64,000 bases of DNA from Paracoccaceae bacterium (GTDB lineage: Bacteria; Pseudomonadota; Alphaproteobacteria; Rhodobacterales; Rhodobacteraceae). The notes below the pieces were generated by a model. That model saw only the letters and a list, made by a program, of their open reading frames with translations, had not been told where the DNA came from and searched no databases. Positions within the stretch are counted from its first letter, which is position 1, and every line of letters begins with the position of its first letter. The stretch lies in assembly GCA_007694945.1 (NCBI GenBank), contig REER01000061.1, positions 1 to 64,000 on the forward strand. Reading direction: 5' to 3'. A program made the translations under genes and the position numbers. Of the stretch, positions 38,701 through 48,657 are shown in pieces.

Positions 38701-39236
38701 AGCCGCGCGCCAAGCTCATCGGCAAAGCGGGCCAATTGTTCCACCGCGACCGGGCCCGTTATGACCACATTGGTCACGCGATCCGCCCAATTCGAGCGCC
38801 GCGTCACCGGATCCTCGGCATCTTCGGGCAAATTCGCGAGCGCTGAAATCGCATCCTGCGCGTCGGAATTGGCGCGCTGCATGTCCCAGCCGGTCTCAAA
38901 CTCCAGCGTGAAACTCGCGCGACCCTCGCGCGATTGCGCCGTGACCTGCGTCACTCCCTCGACGGCCTGCAGGGCTGGCCCTGCAAGCTGGACAATACCG
39001 CGGTCCACATCTTCCGCGCCGGCACCGGGCCAGCGGATATCGACGGTAATGTTATCAACCACGACATCAGGAAAAAACTGCGTGCGCATCTGCGGAATGG
39101 CCGCCAGACCGGCGACCAGCATCACCACCAACAGCAGATTCGCGGCGGTCTTGTGGCGGGTGAAATAACGGAAAACGCCAAGCGCCTGAACGGCCAGCCG
39201 GTCACGCGTGCTGCGGGGGAGAGGGGTCTCGCTCAT
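35799..39236 (-). CDS. RND efflux pump permease
   Basis: FFPDVVVDNITVDIRWPGAGAEDVDRGI; LGIVVDDAIVVGEHA; GMVGIIINDSIVLVTTVD. Confidence 0.96.
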   Translation of the reverse strand: MSETPLPRSTRDRLAVQALGVFRYFTRHKTAANLLLVVMLVAGLAAIPQMRTQFFPDVVVDNITVDIRWPGAGAEDVDRGIVQLAGPALQAVEGVTQVTAQSREGRASFTLEFETGWDMQRANSDAQDAISALANLPEDAEDPVTRRSNWADRVTNVVITGPVAVEQLARFADELGARLYDAGITRTTIRGVASAEVTVEVPTRNLIEHDLTMAEIADAIRATVTTDPTGEVSSGTSRVRTGTERRSADEVAEIALRTRSDGTTLRLGDVALIGEGGVDRDRAFFVGDDPAITLRVDRSERGDAIAIQATVERIAAEMNRSLPEGTRIELVSTRAEFISGRIWLLVKNGLLGLGLVVILLFLFLNARTAFWVSAGIPAAMMAAIAVMYLLGLSFNMISLFALIITLGIVVDDAIVVGEHADYRARELGESPAQAAENAATRMAQPVFAATITTILAFGALILVGGRFGTLIADIPLTVIAVLIASLVECFLILPNHMYHAIASGLKERWYDWPSRQVNRIFRWVRENAFRPFIGFVIAARYPVVAGLIALLTFQATHLVSGNLPFRFFAPPEQGSITGNIVMADGATRADTFEMLRELQRATDAVAARMEEQSGTNPVAFAMVELGGNAGRALASAENKDADLLGGISIDLVDADFRPVSSFAFAAMVQEEAAQHPRLEELSFRSWGGGPGGDTLSVDLSGAGAETLKEASEALRAALVPFPEVSGLEDNMPYDKQELILQLTPQGQALGFTIDGLSRDLRNRLSGIEAATFPDGLRTGRIRVEVPQAERAADFLDSMQMRAPSGAQVLLGDIVSVTERQGFSSVRRENGIRVVTVSGDLSEDDPARAREVTRALTERILPDLEADFGITTRLSGQAEQEREFLSDAVIGLALCLVLIYLTLAWVFSSWLRPMVVMAVIPFGLIGVIYGHMSWDMAMTMFSIVGMMGMVGIIINDSIVLVTTVDQYARDRGLIPSIIDATCDRLRPVLLTTLTTVLGLTPLMFEESTQAAFLKPTVITLVYGLGFGMFLVLLLVPAVLAIGHDMRRQMISLRRALAQPARGVLAVPTVAALALAALFAATFGSVFVQGSLPGLLADIGPVADDPLRTALVLFIGGSTAALAIAWVVGAIAVWLGGAAARAEDASS

Positions 39237-39239
39237 GGC

Positions 39240-40724
39240 TCAGCCCCCGCTCTGCGGGCGCCCGCCACCGCCACCGCCCTCCAACCGCTCGACCATCGAG
39301 GCAGGCACCTCGTCCTCTGCCAGTTGCGCCAGCATCCGCGCGCGCACGGGCTCGGGCATCCGGGTATTCCCCTCGACCTGAGCGATAAGCCGCGCGCGGC
39401 GTTCAGAATCGAGTTTGACCATCTCGGGCTCGTCGGTGATGACCTCGCCCGTGGCAGTCTCGCGCTGCGGGCGCACGCGGATGCCGCTACCCAGCATCGG
39501 GCCGATCTCGCGCACGATTTCGCGCCCGGCCAGCGCCTGTGCCTCGACAATCACATTCTCGCCCTGACGGCGCAGGATGGTGACCGGAATCGCCTCCAGC
39601 CGCTCGTCATCGCCCACAGCCAGAACATTGCCGGCCGCGTTGACAGCAGTTGCGGGCAGCAGGGCCACGTCCGAGAGCGAAGGCTCCTGCAGACGCACGG
39701 TCACGAAATCACCCGGTCTGAAGCCGCGCGGCGCCAACAGATCGACAAAGAGGCGCCGCCCGCTCTGGCCCTGCTCGACTGTTGCGGACGCCCGAACCAG
39801 CCGCCCGGGCGAGGTGATCTCATAACCCGCCACTTCGAGGGCGACCTCGGCCTCGGCATCACGGATGTTCCCGATATCGTCAATCAGCCGCAGATACTGC
39901 GCGGTCGAGACGCGCACCGAGACTTCCAGCGACTGCGGGTCGATGATGCGGCCAAGCTGTTCATTGGTGTTCACAAATCGCCCTTCGACAATGTCGATAT
40001 CGGCCAGCGTGCCATCGAAAGAGGCATGAACGCGGGTGTCCGCCAAGCGCCGCTCGGCTTCGGCCAGCGTGATCTGCTGGCGGTCAAGCGCGGTCTGGGC
40101 CTGATCGAGCCGGGCCTCGGCCTGGGCCTCCGCCTGACGCCGCCCGACAAGGCTCTGGCGCGCCGAAGCCAGCGCGAGTTCGGCCTCTTCCAGCGCGGCC
40201 TCGGTCGATACGCCGCGCTGGGCCAGATCGGTGCGCCGGGCCAATGCCCGCTCGCGCAGGTCGAATTGCGCCTGGGCCGAAGCCACATCTTCGGCGGCAA
40301 GCTCCAGCGCGCGCATCGCATCGCGCAGCTCGGCCTCGGCCCGGGTCAGATCAGAACGCGCCATGGCCAGCGCTGACTCGGCATCGGCGGGGTCGATGCG
40401 GAACAGAAGCTGTCCTTCCGCGACTTCGGCACCATCCTCAAATCCTTCGGCCACCTCCAGCACGCGCCCGCCGACGGGGGCGCGTAACTCCAGCGAGCGC
40501 CGCGTGCGCACTTCGCCGAAAGCCGACAGGACTGGCATGACCTCATCCTGCGCGACGGTCATGACGCGCACTGTGAAGACCCGCTCACGCCCCTGCCCCG
40601 GGCCGTCTGGCGCATCGCCGCGGCTCTGAATGGCCGAAACCATCGTGTACCCGGCATATCCGAGCGCCGCCACGGAGATCGCCGCGAGGAACAGCGCCAG
40701 CAGGCTGCGGGTGAGAAAACGCAT
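39240..40724 (-). CDS. RND efflux periplasmic adaptor subunit
   Basis: Start MRFLTRSLLALF after GGAGATGTA; ELRAPVGGRVLEVAEGFEDGAEVAEGQLLFRIDP. Confidence 0.94.
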   Translation of the reverse strand: MRFLTRSLLALFLAAISVAALGYAGYTMVSAIQSRGDAPDGPGQGRERVFTVRVMTVAQDEVMPVLSAFGEVRTRRSLELRAPVGGRVLEVAEGFEDGAEVAEGQLLFRIDPADAESALAMARSDLTRAEAELRDAMRALELAAEDVASAQAQFDLRERALARRTDLAQRGVSTEAALEEAELALASARQSLVGRRQAEAQAEARLDQAQTALDRQQITLAEAERRLADTRVHASFDGTLADIDIVEGRFVNTNEQLGRIIDPQSLEVSVRVSTAQYLRLIDDIGNIRDAEAEVALEVAGYEITSPGRLVRASATVEQGQSGRRLFVDLLAPRGFRPGDFVTVRLQEPSLSDVALLPATAVNAAGNVLAVGDDERLEAIPVTILRRQGENVIVEAQALAGREIVREIGPMLGSGIRVRPQRETATGEVITDEPEMVKLDSERRARLIAQVEGNTRMPEPVRARMLAQLAEDEVPASMVERLEGGGGGGRPQSGG

Positions 40725-40809
40725 TACATCTCCAGTCCGGATGGTCGTGTATCGTAAGTATACGCCGAAAAAGGCAGAACAGTTCAATCATTCCGAACGC
40801 AAGAGCGCG

Positions 40810-41352
40810 TTACTTCCGTCGCAAATGCTCCTCCAGACGCGGAAAAATCTCGACAAAATTGCACGGGGCGTGGCGATAATCGAATTGATGGACGAGAATT
40901 TCGTCCCAAGCATCCTTGCAAGCACCCGAAGAGCCCGGCAACGCGAATAGATAGGTCCCCTGTGCCACACCAGCACAGGCGCGCGACTGGATCGCAGAAG
41001 TGCCGATCTTCTGCATCGAGACGATGGTGAAGACAGTGCCAAAGGCGTCGATTTCCTTCTCATAGACATCGCGATGCGCCTCGACAGTCACATCCCGCCC
41101 GGTCAGCCCGGTGCCGCCAGTGGACAGAATCGCGTCGATCCCAGGGTCCGCGCACCATGCACGCAGTTGTGCGGCGATCTGCTCGCGCTCGTCGCGCACA
41201 ATCTCGCGCGCGGCCAGCACGTGTCCGGCGCCCTCGATCCGGCCCACAAGTGTGTCGCCGGATTTATCCGTGCTCAAATCACGCGTATCCGAGACCGTGA
41301 GCACCGCGAAACGAACGGGCATGAAAGATTTCGACGTATCAAGGCGGCTCAT
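40810..41352 (-). CDS. moaB: Molybdenum cofactor biosynthesis protein B
   Basis: VRFAVLTVSDTRDLSTDKSGDTL; AILSTGGTGLTGRDVTVEA; FALPGSSGACKDAWDEIL. Confidence 0.94.
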   Translation of the reverse strand: MSRLDTSKSFMPVRFAVLTVSDTRDLSTDKSGDTLVGRIEGAGHVLAAREIVRDEREQIAAQLRAWCADPGIDAILSTGGTGLTGRDVTVEAHRDVYEKEIDAFGTVFTIVSMQKIGTSAIQSRACAGVAQGTYLFALPGSSGACKDAWDEILVHQFDYRHAPCNFVEIFPRLEEHLRRK

Positions 41353-42140
41353 GGCAGGGTTCTCAATTTGGCTTGCAGGTCCAACAGGTCGGCCCAGGCC
41401 TCGCGCTTGGCGGCGGGGGTACGCAACAGATAGGCCGGGTGGAGCATGGGCAGCGCCGGGCGGCCCGAGATCTCGCGCCACTGACCGCGAATGCGAGTGA
41501 TGCCCTCAGAGGTCTCCAGCAGTGTCGAGGCCGAAATCCGGCCCATGAGCACGACGATATCGGGGTTCGCGAGTTCAATATGGCGCAGCACGAAGGGGCG
41601 CATCATCGCGCGTTCGTCGGCGCTGGGGTCGCGGTTCTGGGGCGGGCGCCAGGGCAGAATATTGGTGATATAGAGCGCGCGGGCCGGGTCCGGGTGCGCG
41701 CGGCCCATCGCGATGGCGGCGAACATCCGGTCGAGAAGCTGACCCGCCTCGCCCACGAAAGGCTTGCCCTGCAGGTCTTCCTCGCGCCCCGGCGCCTCGC
41801 CCACGATCATCACGCGCGCGCCCTCTTGCCCATCGCAAAAGACCAGATTGCGCGCGCCAAGGCGCAGGTCGCAATGCGGATAGGCGGCCAGTACCTCGCG
41901 CAATTCGGAGAGGGTCTGCGCTGCGGCAGCCAACGCGCGGGCATCGACGACGGGGTCGGTTACCTCAACAACTGGCGCGGTTGCAGCGAGCGCAGCGGCA
42001 GGTTTGGCAGGTTTGGCGGGCAACGCATAGCGGTTCTGCGGTGCGTCGCAGATCGCCTCATCCACACCCATCTCGACCTGCCACGCGAGTGCTGCGCGGG
42101 CAGTCTCGAAATTCCTTTCCCAATCCGACCATGGTGTCAT
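41349..42140 (-). CDS. Uracil-DNA glycosylase (family 4/5-like)
   Basis: VMIVGEAPGREEDLQGKPFVGEAGQLLDRMF; YITNILPWRPPQNRDPSADE; LPMLHPAYLLR. Confidence 0.94.
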   Translation of the reverse strand: MTPWSDWERNFETARAALAWQVEMGVDEAICDAPQNRYALPAKPAKPAAALAATAPVVEVTDPVVDARALAAAAQTLSELREVLAAYPHCDLRLGARNLVFCDGQEGARVMIVGEAPGREEDLQGKPFVGEAGQLLDRMFAAIAMGRAHPDPARALYITNILPWRPPQNRDPSADERAMMRPFVLRHIELANPDIVVLMGRISASTLLETSEGITRIRGQWREISGRPALPMLHPAYLLRTPAAKREAWADLLDLQAKLRTLP

Positions 42141-42238
42141 GCGCGCCACGCTACTGCCCTGCGCCCCCAGCGTAAAGCGGCCTTGTCGTCGCGCCGCGCG
42201 GTTTCTATAACGCAGACAAGGCCGCGACCGGGGGGAGC

Positions 42239-43207
42239 ATGACATTCACGCAGACGCACCTTCTGGGGATCGAGCCGCTGCACCCGGCCGAAATCACCAC
42301 TATTCTCGATCTCGCCGAGGAATATGTCGAACTTAACCGCTCCGCGGAGAAACACGCCGATGTGCTCGCAGGCATGACGCAGATCAACATGTTCTTCGAG
42401 GCTTCGACCCGCACGCAGGCGAGTTTCGAGCTGGCGGGCAAACGACTGGGTGCGGATGTGATGAGCATGGCGATGGGCCAGTCGAGCTTGAAGAAGGGTG
42501 AGACGCTGATCGACACGGCGCTGACGCTGAATGCGATGCACCCGGATCTTCTGGTGGCGCGTCACGGCAGTTCGGGTGCAGTGAACCTGCTGGCCGAAAA
42601 AGTGAACTGCGCGGTGCTCAATGCCGGCGACGGGCGGCACGAACACCCCACGCAAGCGTTGCTTGATGCGCTGACCATCCGGCGCAAGAAGGGACGGCTG
42701 CATCGGCTTGTGATCGCCATCTGTGGCGATATTGCCCATAGCAGGGTCGCGCGCTCGAACCTGCTCCTGTTGGGCAAAATGGAAAATCGCGTGCGGCTGG
42801 TGGGGCCGCCGACACTGATGCCCGCGCAGGTGGGTGCGTTCGGGGTCGAGGTCTGTGACGACATGCGCGCGGGGCTGGAAGGGGCAGATGTGGTGATGAT
42901 GCTGCGGCTGCAGCGCGAACGGATGGACGGTGGCTTCGTGCCCTCGGAGCGCGAGTATTTCCAGCGCTTCGGGCTGGATGCGGAAAAGCTCGCCTATGCC
43001 AAGGAGGATGCCATCGTCATGCATCCCGGCCCGATGAACAGAGGCATCGAGATCGACGGCGCGATTGCCGATGACATCAACCGCTCGGTCATTCAGGAAC
43101 AGGTCGAGATGGGTGTTGCGGTGCGCATGGCCTGCATGGACCTGCTGGCGCAGAACCTGCGCAAGGCCCGCGAACGCAAGCGGCTGAGGGAGGCCGGGAA
43201 TGGGTGA
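42239..43207 (+). CDS. pyrB: Aspartate carbamoyltransferase catalytic subunit
   Basis: [52 protein letters not shown]. Confidence 0.97.
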   Translation: MTFTQTHLLGIEPLHPAEITTILDLAEEYVELNRSAEKHADVLAGMTQINMFFEASTRTQASFELAGKRLGADVMSMAMGQSSLKKGETLIDTALTLNAMHPDLLVARHGSSGAVNLLAEKVNCAVLNAGDGRHEHPTQALLDALTIRRKKGRLHRLVIAICGDIAHSRVARSNLLLLGKMENRVRLVGPPTLMPAQVGAFGVEVCDDMRAGLEGADVVMMLRLQRERMDGGFVPSEREYFQRFGLDAEKLAYAKEDAIVMHPGPMNRGIEIDGAIADDINRSVIQEQVEMGVAVRMACMDLLAQNLRKARERKRLREAGNG

Positions 43208-43670
43208 GACAATCCGCGAAAGCAGCCTTGGCGACACCGTGGTCAACTTGGAGCATGGCGAGAAGCGCCTGCGCGACATTCGCACGGATCGGGCAACCTA
43301 TATCCGCGACCACGCTGTGATGGCAGTATTGGGCATGGGGCTGGTTGGCATGGTTCTGGCGATCATCGGCTCGGATCATGTGCTGATCGGCTCATTTGGG
43401 GCCGTGCTGGCGCTGACCGCGCGCGGGCTGTGGCTCTATTCCGAGCAGATGAAATTCCAATGGGTGCTGACCAATGCGCGCATGATCGGCCCCGGCGGGC
43501 GGCAGGCTTATCTGCTGGAGCTCAAGACTGTGCGCCGTCTGTTCGGCGATATCCAGCTTGTCACTAAAGGCGGCGACAAGCATCTGATCAAGCATGTCGC
43601 CGATGCCGAGGCCGTCGTCGCCGAGATCGAGGGCGCGCGTGAGAAGCGCGCCAAGCGCAAGGGCGGCTGA
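43200..43670 (+). CDS. Membrane protein with PH-like domain
   Basis: TM region then [30 protein letters not shown]; overlaps pyrB stop by 8 nt. Confidence 0.65.
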   Translation: MGETIRESSLGDTVVNLEHGEKRLRDIRTDRATYIRDHAVMAVLGMGLVGMVLAIIGSDHVLIGSFGAVLALTARGLWLYSEQMKFQWVLTNARMIGPGGRQAYLLELKTVRRLFGDIQLVTKGGDKHLIKHVADAEAVVAEIEGAREKRAKRKGG

Positions 43671-43671
43671 G

Positions 43672-44127
43672 ATGGACCCACTGCCCGCGCATGTCGTATT
43701 TCAGCGAGGCGAACAGGTCCTCGCCCTGATCCGTCCGGATTTTCAGGTCCAGCTCCTGGGCGAGATGCTGCTCGGCGTGCTGTCAATGATCGGGGTCGTG
43801 CTCCTGACGATAGGCGTGGATTACATGCAGGAGCGGCCCCTGCGGGGCGTGGGATCGGGCTTGCTCTTCGCGGCCATCCTGATGATCGGGCCGATACTGG
43901 CGCAACGCATCCTGACGCCGCGCCCGGCCTATGTGCTGACCCAGCGACGATTGATCGTGAATGGACGCACCTCCATCCCGCTTGACGAGATCACGCGCCT
44001 GCAAGTCTGGCTGACCGGGCTGTATGTCCATGGCAGCGATCAGCGCGGCTGTCTTCAACATATGATCAACCCCGCTGCAGTGGCGCAGCTCATCCGTGAC
44101 GCCATTGGCCGACAGGAGAGAGCCTGA
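43672..44127 (+). CDS. Membrane protein with PH-like domain
   Basis: TM pair then YVLTQRRLIVNGRTSIPLDEITRLQVWLTGLYV; TGATG overlap with pyrC. Confidence 0.65.
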   Translation: MDPLPAHVVFQRGEQVLALIRPDFQVQLLGEMLLGVLSMIGVVLLTIGVDYMQERPLRGVGSGLLFAAILMIGPILAQRILTPRPAYVLTQRRLIVNGRTSIPLDEITRLQVWLTGLYVHGSDQRGCLQHMINPAAVAQLIRDAIGRQERA

Positions 44128-45404
44128 TGCTGTGGTTCCACAATACCCGCCTGATCGACCCCGAGGCCGGGACCGACAAGATCGGCACGCTGCTGCTGCG
44201 CGACGGTGTGATTGCCGAGCGCGACGGCCCCCGCCCCGGCGGGGCTGACGCCATCGACGCGCAGGGCAAATGCCTCGCGCCCGGCATTGTCGATCTGGGC
44301 GTGCAGGTGGGCGAGCCGGGCGCACAGCACAAGGAAAGCCTGCGCACAGCCGGGCTGGCCGCAGCCGCAGGGGGCGTGACCACGATCATCATGCGCCCGG
44401 ATACGACGCCCGCCATCGATACGCCCGAAGTGCTAGAATACGTCACCCGCCGCGCCAAGGCCCGCACGCCAGTCAATATCCGCGCCACGGCCGCGCTTAC
44501 GCGCGGGCGCGAAGGGCGCGAGATGGCCGAGATCGGGCTGCTCTTGGACGCAGGCGCCGTCGCCTTCGGTGACGGCGCCCGGGTCTTGCGCGACACTAAG
44601 GTGCTTGGCCGCGCGATGACCTATGCCAATGGGCTGGGAGCGCTGATCGTGGGCCATCCGCAGGATGCCGGTCTCTCGCACGGGGCCTGCGCAACCTCTG
44701 GGAAATTCGCCTCGCTCAAGGGTCTACCCGCGGTCTCGCCAATGGCCGAGCGGATGGGATTGGATCGCGACATCGGCCTCGTCGAGATGACAGGCGCGCG
44801 CTACCACGCCGACCAGATCACCTGCGCCCGCGCCCTGCCGCCGCTGGAGCGCGCCAAGAATAACGGGTTTGATGTGACCGCCGGCGTCTCGATCCATCAC
44901 GTGACGCTGAATGAATTCGATGTCGGCGATTACCGGACCTTCTTCAAACTGACGCCGCCCCTGCGCAGCGAGGATGACCGTCGCGCCGTGGTCGAGGCCC
45001 TGCGCACAGGGCTGATCGACATCATCTGTTCGATGCACACGCCGCAGGACGAGGAATCCAAGCGCCTGCCCTTCGAGGAAGCCGCTCCCGGCGCGGTTGG
45101 TCTGGAAACGCTGCTGCCTGCCGCGATGCGGCTGCACCATTCCGAAGGGCTGAGCCTGTCCGCGATCTGGCGCGCGCTGGCCCTGAACCCCGCGCGCAGG
45201 TTGGGGCTGGAGGCGGGACGGCTGAGCATTGGCGCCCCGGCGGATCTGGTGCTGTTTGACCCTGACGCTCCCTTCGTGCTCAACCGCTTCACCTTGCGCT
45301 CCAAATCCAAGAACACGCCCTTTGACGAGGCGCGGATGCAAGGCCGGGTTCTGGCGACTTATGTCGGCGGTGTGCAAGTCTATCCGGAACCTGGCGATGC
45401 CTGA
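44127..45404 (+). CDS. pyrC: Dihydroorotase
   Basis: CLAPGIVDLGVQVGEPGAQHKESLRTAGLAAAAGGVTTIIMRPDT; amidohydrolase fold; pyrB context. Confidence 0.93.
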   Translation: MLWFHNTRLIDPEAGTDKIGTLLLRDGVIAERDGPRPGGADAIDAQGKCLAPGIVDLGVQVGEPGAQHKESLRTAGLAAAAGGVTTIIMRPDTTPAIDTPEVLEYVTRRAKARTPVNIRATAALTRGREGREMAEIGLLLDAGAVAFGDGARVLRDTKVLGRAMTYANGLGALIVGHPQDAGLSHGACATSGKFASLKGLPAVSPMAERMGLDRDIGLVEMTGARYHADQITCARALPPLERAKNNGFDVTAGVSIHHVTLNEFDVGDYRTFFKLTPPLRSEDDRRAVVEALRTGLIDIICSMHTPQDEESKRLPFEEAAPGAVGLETLLPAAMRLHHSEGLSLSAIWRALALNPARRLGLEAGRLSIGAPADLVLFDPDAPFVLNRFTLRSKSKNTPFDEARMQGRVLATYVGGVQVYPEPGDA

Positions 45405-45999
45405 GCTGCTCACACCGTTCTGGCTTCTAGGCCTAGTGGGACTGGCGGCCTACCTTCTTGGGTCAGTGCCTTTTGGGGTCGTGGTCGCACGGATGATGGG
45501 CTTGGGCGATCTGCGCAAGATCGGCTCGGGCAATATCGGCGCGACCAATGTCATGCGCACTGGTAACAAACGCGCAGGGCAACTGACCTTTCTGCTCGAC
45601 GCAGGCAAGGGGGCCTTCGCCGCGCTGCTGGCATGGTGGGCGCTTGGAGAAGATGGCGCGCAGGTCGCAGCTTTGGCAGCCTTTCTGGGGCATTTGTTTC
45701 CGGTTTTCCTGGGTTTGCGGGGCGGTAAAGGAGTCGCGACCTTTATCGGCATCGCGCTTGTGATGGCTTGGCCAGTGGGGCTGGCCGTGTGTGCCCTCTG
45801 GGTCGCTGTATTCAAGCTGGCGCGGATTTCGTCACTGGCGGCCCTCGTCGCAAGCACACTCAGCCCGGTGCTGGCATGGGGCTTCGGCTATGGCAGCATG
45901 GTGGCGCTGTTTGTCGTGCTCGCCGCTATGATCATCTACAAACACGGCGAGAATATCCGGCGCCTGATCTCCGGAACCGAGCCACGATTTGACAAGTGA
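45397..45999 (+). CDS. plsY: Glycerol-3-phosphate acyltransferase PlsY
   Basis: YLLGSVPFGVVVAR, IGSGNIGATNVMRTGNK, GHLFPVFLGLRGGKGVATFIG. Confidence 0.96.
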   Translation: MPELLTPFWLLGLVGLAAYLLGSVPFGVVVARMMGLGDLRKIGSGNIGATNVMRTGNKRAGQLTFLLDAGKGAFAALLAWWALGEDGAQVAALAAFLGHLFPVFLGLRGGKGVATFIGIALVMAWPVGLAVCALWVAVFKLARISSLAALVASTLSPVLAWGFGYGSMVALFVVLAAMIIYKHGENIRRLISGTEPRFDK

Positions 46000-46040
46000 A
46001 GCAAGAGCCCGTCGCGATGCGGCCCTCTAAGATATTTAAA

Positions 46041-46070
46041 CAAACCCGCCGACATGTGTCGGCGGGTTTG
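46041..46070. terminator. Bidirectional terminator between plsY and fasciclin gene
   Basis: CAAACCCGCCGACA-tg-TGTCGGCGGGTTTG, 14-bp perfect arms with A/T ends. Confidence 0.9.
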
Positions 46071-46095
46071 CATCAGAAAAACTGTCTGCGGCATA

Positions 46096-46590
46096 TCACT
46101 GCGGCAGAAGCACCCGGTCAATGCGGTGGATCACACCGTTGGACCCCATGATATCCGCCTGTGTCACGTTCGCATTGTTCACGCGAACACCGGTCCCGGT
46201 CGCGTCGATATCCACAGTGCTACCCTGAACGGTGTCGGCATCGAGGCGCTGTCCGGCCAGTTGGTCCGAGGTCACGGCACCGGGCACAACATGATAGGTC
46301 AGCACTTCGACAAGCTGATCGCGATTTTCGGGCTGCAGCAGAGACTCTACTGTGCCGGGCGGCAGAGCCTCAAAAGCTGCATTCGTGGGGGCAAAGAGCG
46401 TGAACGGCCCATCGCCTTTCAGCGTGTCGACCAGTCCGGCAGTGGACACGGCGGTAACCAATGTGGAGAACTGATCATTGGACGCGGCGATATCGACAAT
46501 ATCCGGCTGGCCGCTCATCGGCGCACAGCCAGCCACGATGGCTGTCAGGCCAGTTGCAGCGACGGTTGTCATCAGTGTTCTGCGGTTCAT
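46096..46590 (-). CDS. Fasciclin domain secreted protein
   Basis: Lipobox-like VAGCAP; FSTLVTAVSTAGLVDTLKGDGPFTLFAPTNAAFEALPPGTVESLL. Confidence 0.94.
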   Translation of the reverse strand: MNRRTLMTTVAATGLTAIVAGCAPMSGQPDIVDIAASNDQFSTLVTAVSTAGLVDTLKGDGPFTLFAPTNAAFEALPPGTVESLLQPENRDQLVEVLTYHVVPGAVTSDQLAGQRLDADTVQGSTVDIDATGTGVRVNNANVTQADIMGSNGVIHRIDRVLLPQ

Positions 46591-46775
46591 GTCGTCTCCT
46601 CTTTGTCTATTTCAGGCGCAGCCCAGCGCTCGGCATGATTGTCGCGCCATAAGGTAATTCGCAGGGCAATGCGGTCTGGATCAAAACTGCTCTTGCGTAT
46701 CTGGGAAACATGAGAGCTGGCGCGAAGCGAGACACGCCTCACGCGCGGGTGATTATCGCCGCCGCGATGTGCTAT

Positions 46776-47660
46776 TCACCCCAGCACCATCGCCCCGGCC
46801 CAGAGCTTGCGCATCAGGTCAGGCTGGCCGCGCAAACCGGTCTTGGTGAAGATCTGTTTGGAGTAGTAACGCGCCGTCTCGATGGTCAGCCCCAGTGCCT
46901 GCGCTGCCTCGGCAAGGCTGGCACCCTGCCCCAGCGCACGGGCCAGCCTTGCCTCGGGCAGGCTGAGCCCGAGGCACTGCGCAATCCGTTCGGGCTCGGG
47001 GAGCGGCGCGTCGATGGCGCGCAAATAGCCCATATCGGGCAGGCAGAGCATCTCGAGCGTCGGAGAGAGGCGCAGCAGCCCCTTCCCGGCCAGCGCAATT
47101 ACAGGCAGCGTGACACCGGCCCGCACCAGCAATTCGCGCGCAACGGCATCGCGCGCGACTACTTCGCCACGGGCACCGAAACGCACCCTCCCGACCTGCA
47201 AGCGCCGCGCAAGGCTGTCAGCTTGCGCGATCTCTGCCCGCAGACCCGAGACCTGCACCGCCAACGCAAGCGCCTGCTCCAGATGCGGCGCCAAACTGGA
47301 CAGGAGCGCCGAATCTGCGGCCCGGAATACCCCCCGCCCACGGTTCAGCAGCAACCATGCCGCGCCACCCGGTGCACGGATCCCCAACGCGCGCTGATCA
47401 CCCTCTGCTGCGGAGCCCAGCGCCCGGTCCGAAAGTTCCTCGCCCGTATAGACGCGCCCAAGACGCAGCCCGGTAAGCCCAGCGGGCCGCGCGCCGCTCG
47501 TCTCAACCGCCATGTCCCAGACCTGCCCCGCGTGCCAGAACTGCGCCGCATCCGCCTGCATCTGTGCGCCCAACTCGCGCAACATGGGCGCCCAATCGCC
47601 ACCAGCTGCCCCGGCGCGCGTGATGGAAACCAGCACTCTCGTGTCCTGCGCAGTGATCAT
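46776..47660 (-). CDS. LuxR-type HTH transcriptional regulator
   Basis: C-terminal LGLSLPEARLARALGQGASLAEAAQALGLTIETARYYSKQIFTKTGLRGQPDLMRKL. Confidence 0.85.
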   Translation of the reverse strand: MITAQDTRVLVSITRAGAAGGDWAPMLRELGAQMQADAAQFWHAGQVWDMAVETSGARPAGLTGLRLGRVYTGEELSDRALGSAAEGDQRALGIRAPGGAAWLLLNRGRGVFRAADSALLSSLAPHLEQALALAVQVSGLRAEIAQADSLARRLQVGRVRFGARGEVVARDAVARELLVRAGVTLPVIALAGKGLLRLSPTLEMLCLPDMGYLRAIDAPLPEPERIAQCLGLSLPEARLARALGQGASLAEAAQALGLTIETARYYSKQIFTKTGLRGQPDLMRKLWAGAMVLG

Positions 47661-47754
47661 GAACCCTCAACATCCCATATGGGAGGTGCGCGCAGTCTAG
47701 CGCAGGGTTACACGCCTGCCAAGCCGCACCAAAGCCAAAAGGACCCTGCCCCGC

Positions 47755-48657
47755 ATGACCCTGCAAGCGCTGACCCACCTGCAACGGCTCGAAGCCGAGG
47801 CGATCCACATCATGCGGGAAGTTGTCTCGGAGGCGGAAAAGCCGGTAATGCTCTATTCTGTGGGCAAGGACAGCGCCGTCATGCTGCATCTGGCGCGCAA
47901 GGCCTTCTACCCTGCGCCCCCGCCCTTCCCGCTCCTGCATGTTGATACGACATGGAAATTCCGTGAGATGTATGCACTGCGCGACCGCGCCGCACGCAAG
48001 GCAGGGATGCAGTTGATCGTCTATCAGAACCCCGAGGCCGTGCGGCGCGGCATCAACCCGTTCGACCATGGCGGGTTGCATACCGATATGTGGAAGACCG
48101 AAGGGCTGAAACAGGCGCTCGACCTGCATGGCTTCGACGCGGCCTTCGGCGGCGCGCGCCGCGACGAGGAAAAGAGCCGCGCCAAGGAACGTATCTTCAG
48201 CTTCCGCACCGCTGCCCATCGCTGGGACCCGAAGGCGCAACGCCCCGAACTCTGGCGGGTCTATAACGCCCGCAAGGCCAAGGGCGAATCGATGCGGGTT
48301 TTTCCATTGTCGAACTGGACCGAACTCGACATCTGGCAATATATCCATCTGGAGAATGTCGAGATTGTCCCGCTCTACTTCGCCGCCGAGCGCCCGACGG
48401 TCATCCGCGACGGGCTTCTCCTGATGGTCGATGACGACCGCTTCCCGCTCAATGACGAAAAACCGGTGATGCGCTCGGTGCGGTTCCGCACGCTGGGCTG
48501 CTACCCGCTGACCGGCGCTGTCGAAAGCCGCGCGACCACCCTGCCCGAGATCATTCAGGAAATGCTGCTGACGACCACATCCGAGCGGCAGGGGCGCGCG
48601 ATCGACCATGACCAGGCGGCCTCGATGGAGAAGAAAAAGCAGGAAGGCTATTTCTGA
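47755..48657 (+). CDS. cysD: Sulfate adenylyltransferase subunit 2
   Basis: [44 protein letters not shown]. Confidence 0.97.
   Translation: MTLQALTHLQRLEAEAIHIMREVVSEAEKPVMLYSVGKDSAVMLHLARKAFYPAPPPFPLLHVDTTWKFREMYALRDRAARKAGMQLIVYQNPEAVRRGINPFDHGGLHTDMWKTEGLKQALDLHGFDAAFGGARRDEEKSRAKERIFSFRTAAHRWDPKAQRPELWRVYNARKAKGESMRVFPLSNWTELDIWQYIHLENVEIVPLYFAAERPTVIRDGLLLMVDDDRFPLNDEKPVMRSVRFRTLGCYPLTGAVESRATTLPEIIQEMLLTTTSERQGRAIDHDQAASMEKKKQEGYF

Noticed and set aside
38934-40376. 480-aa plus-strand ORF
   Set aside because: Antisense to the RND permease and adaptor genes.
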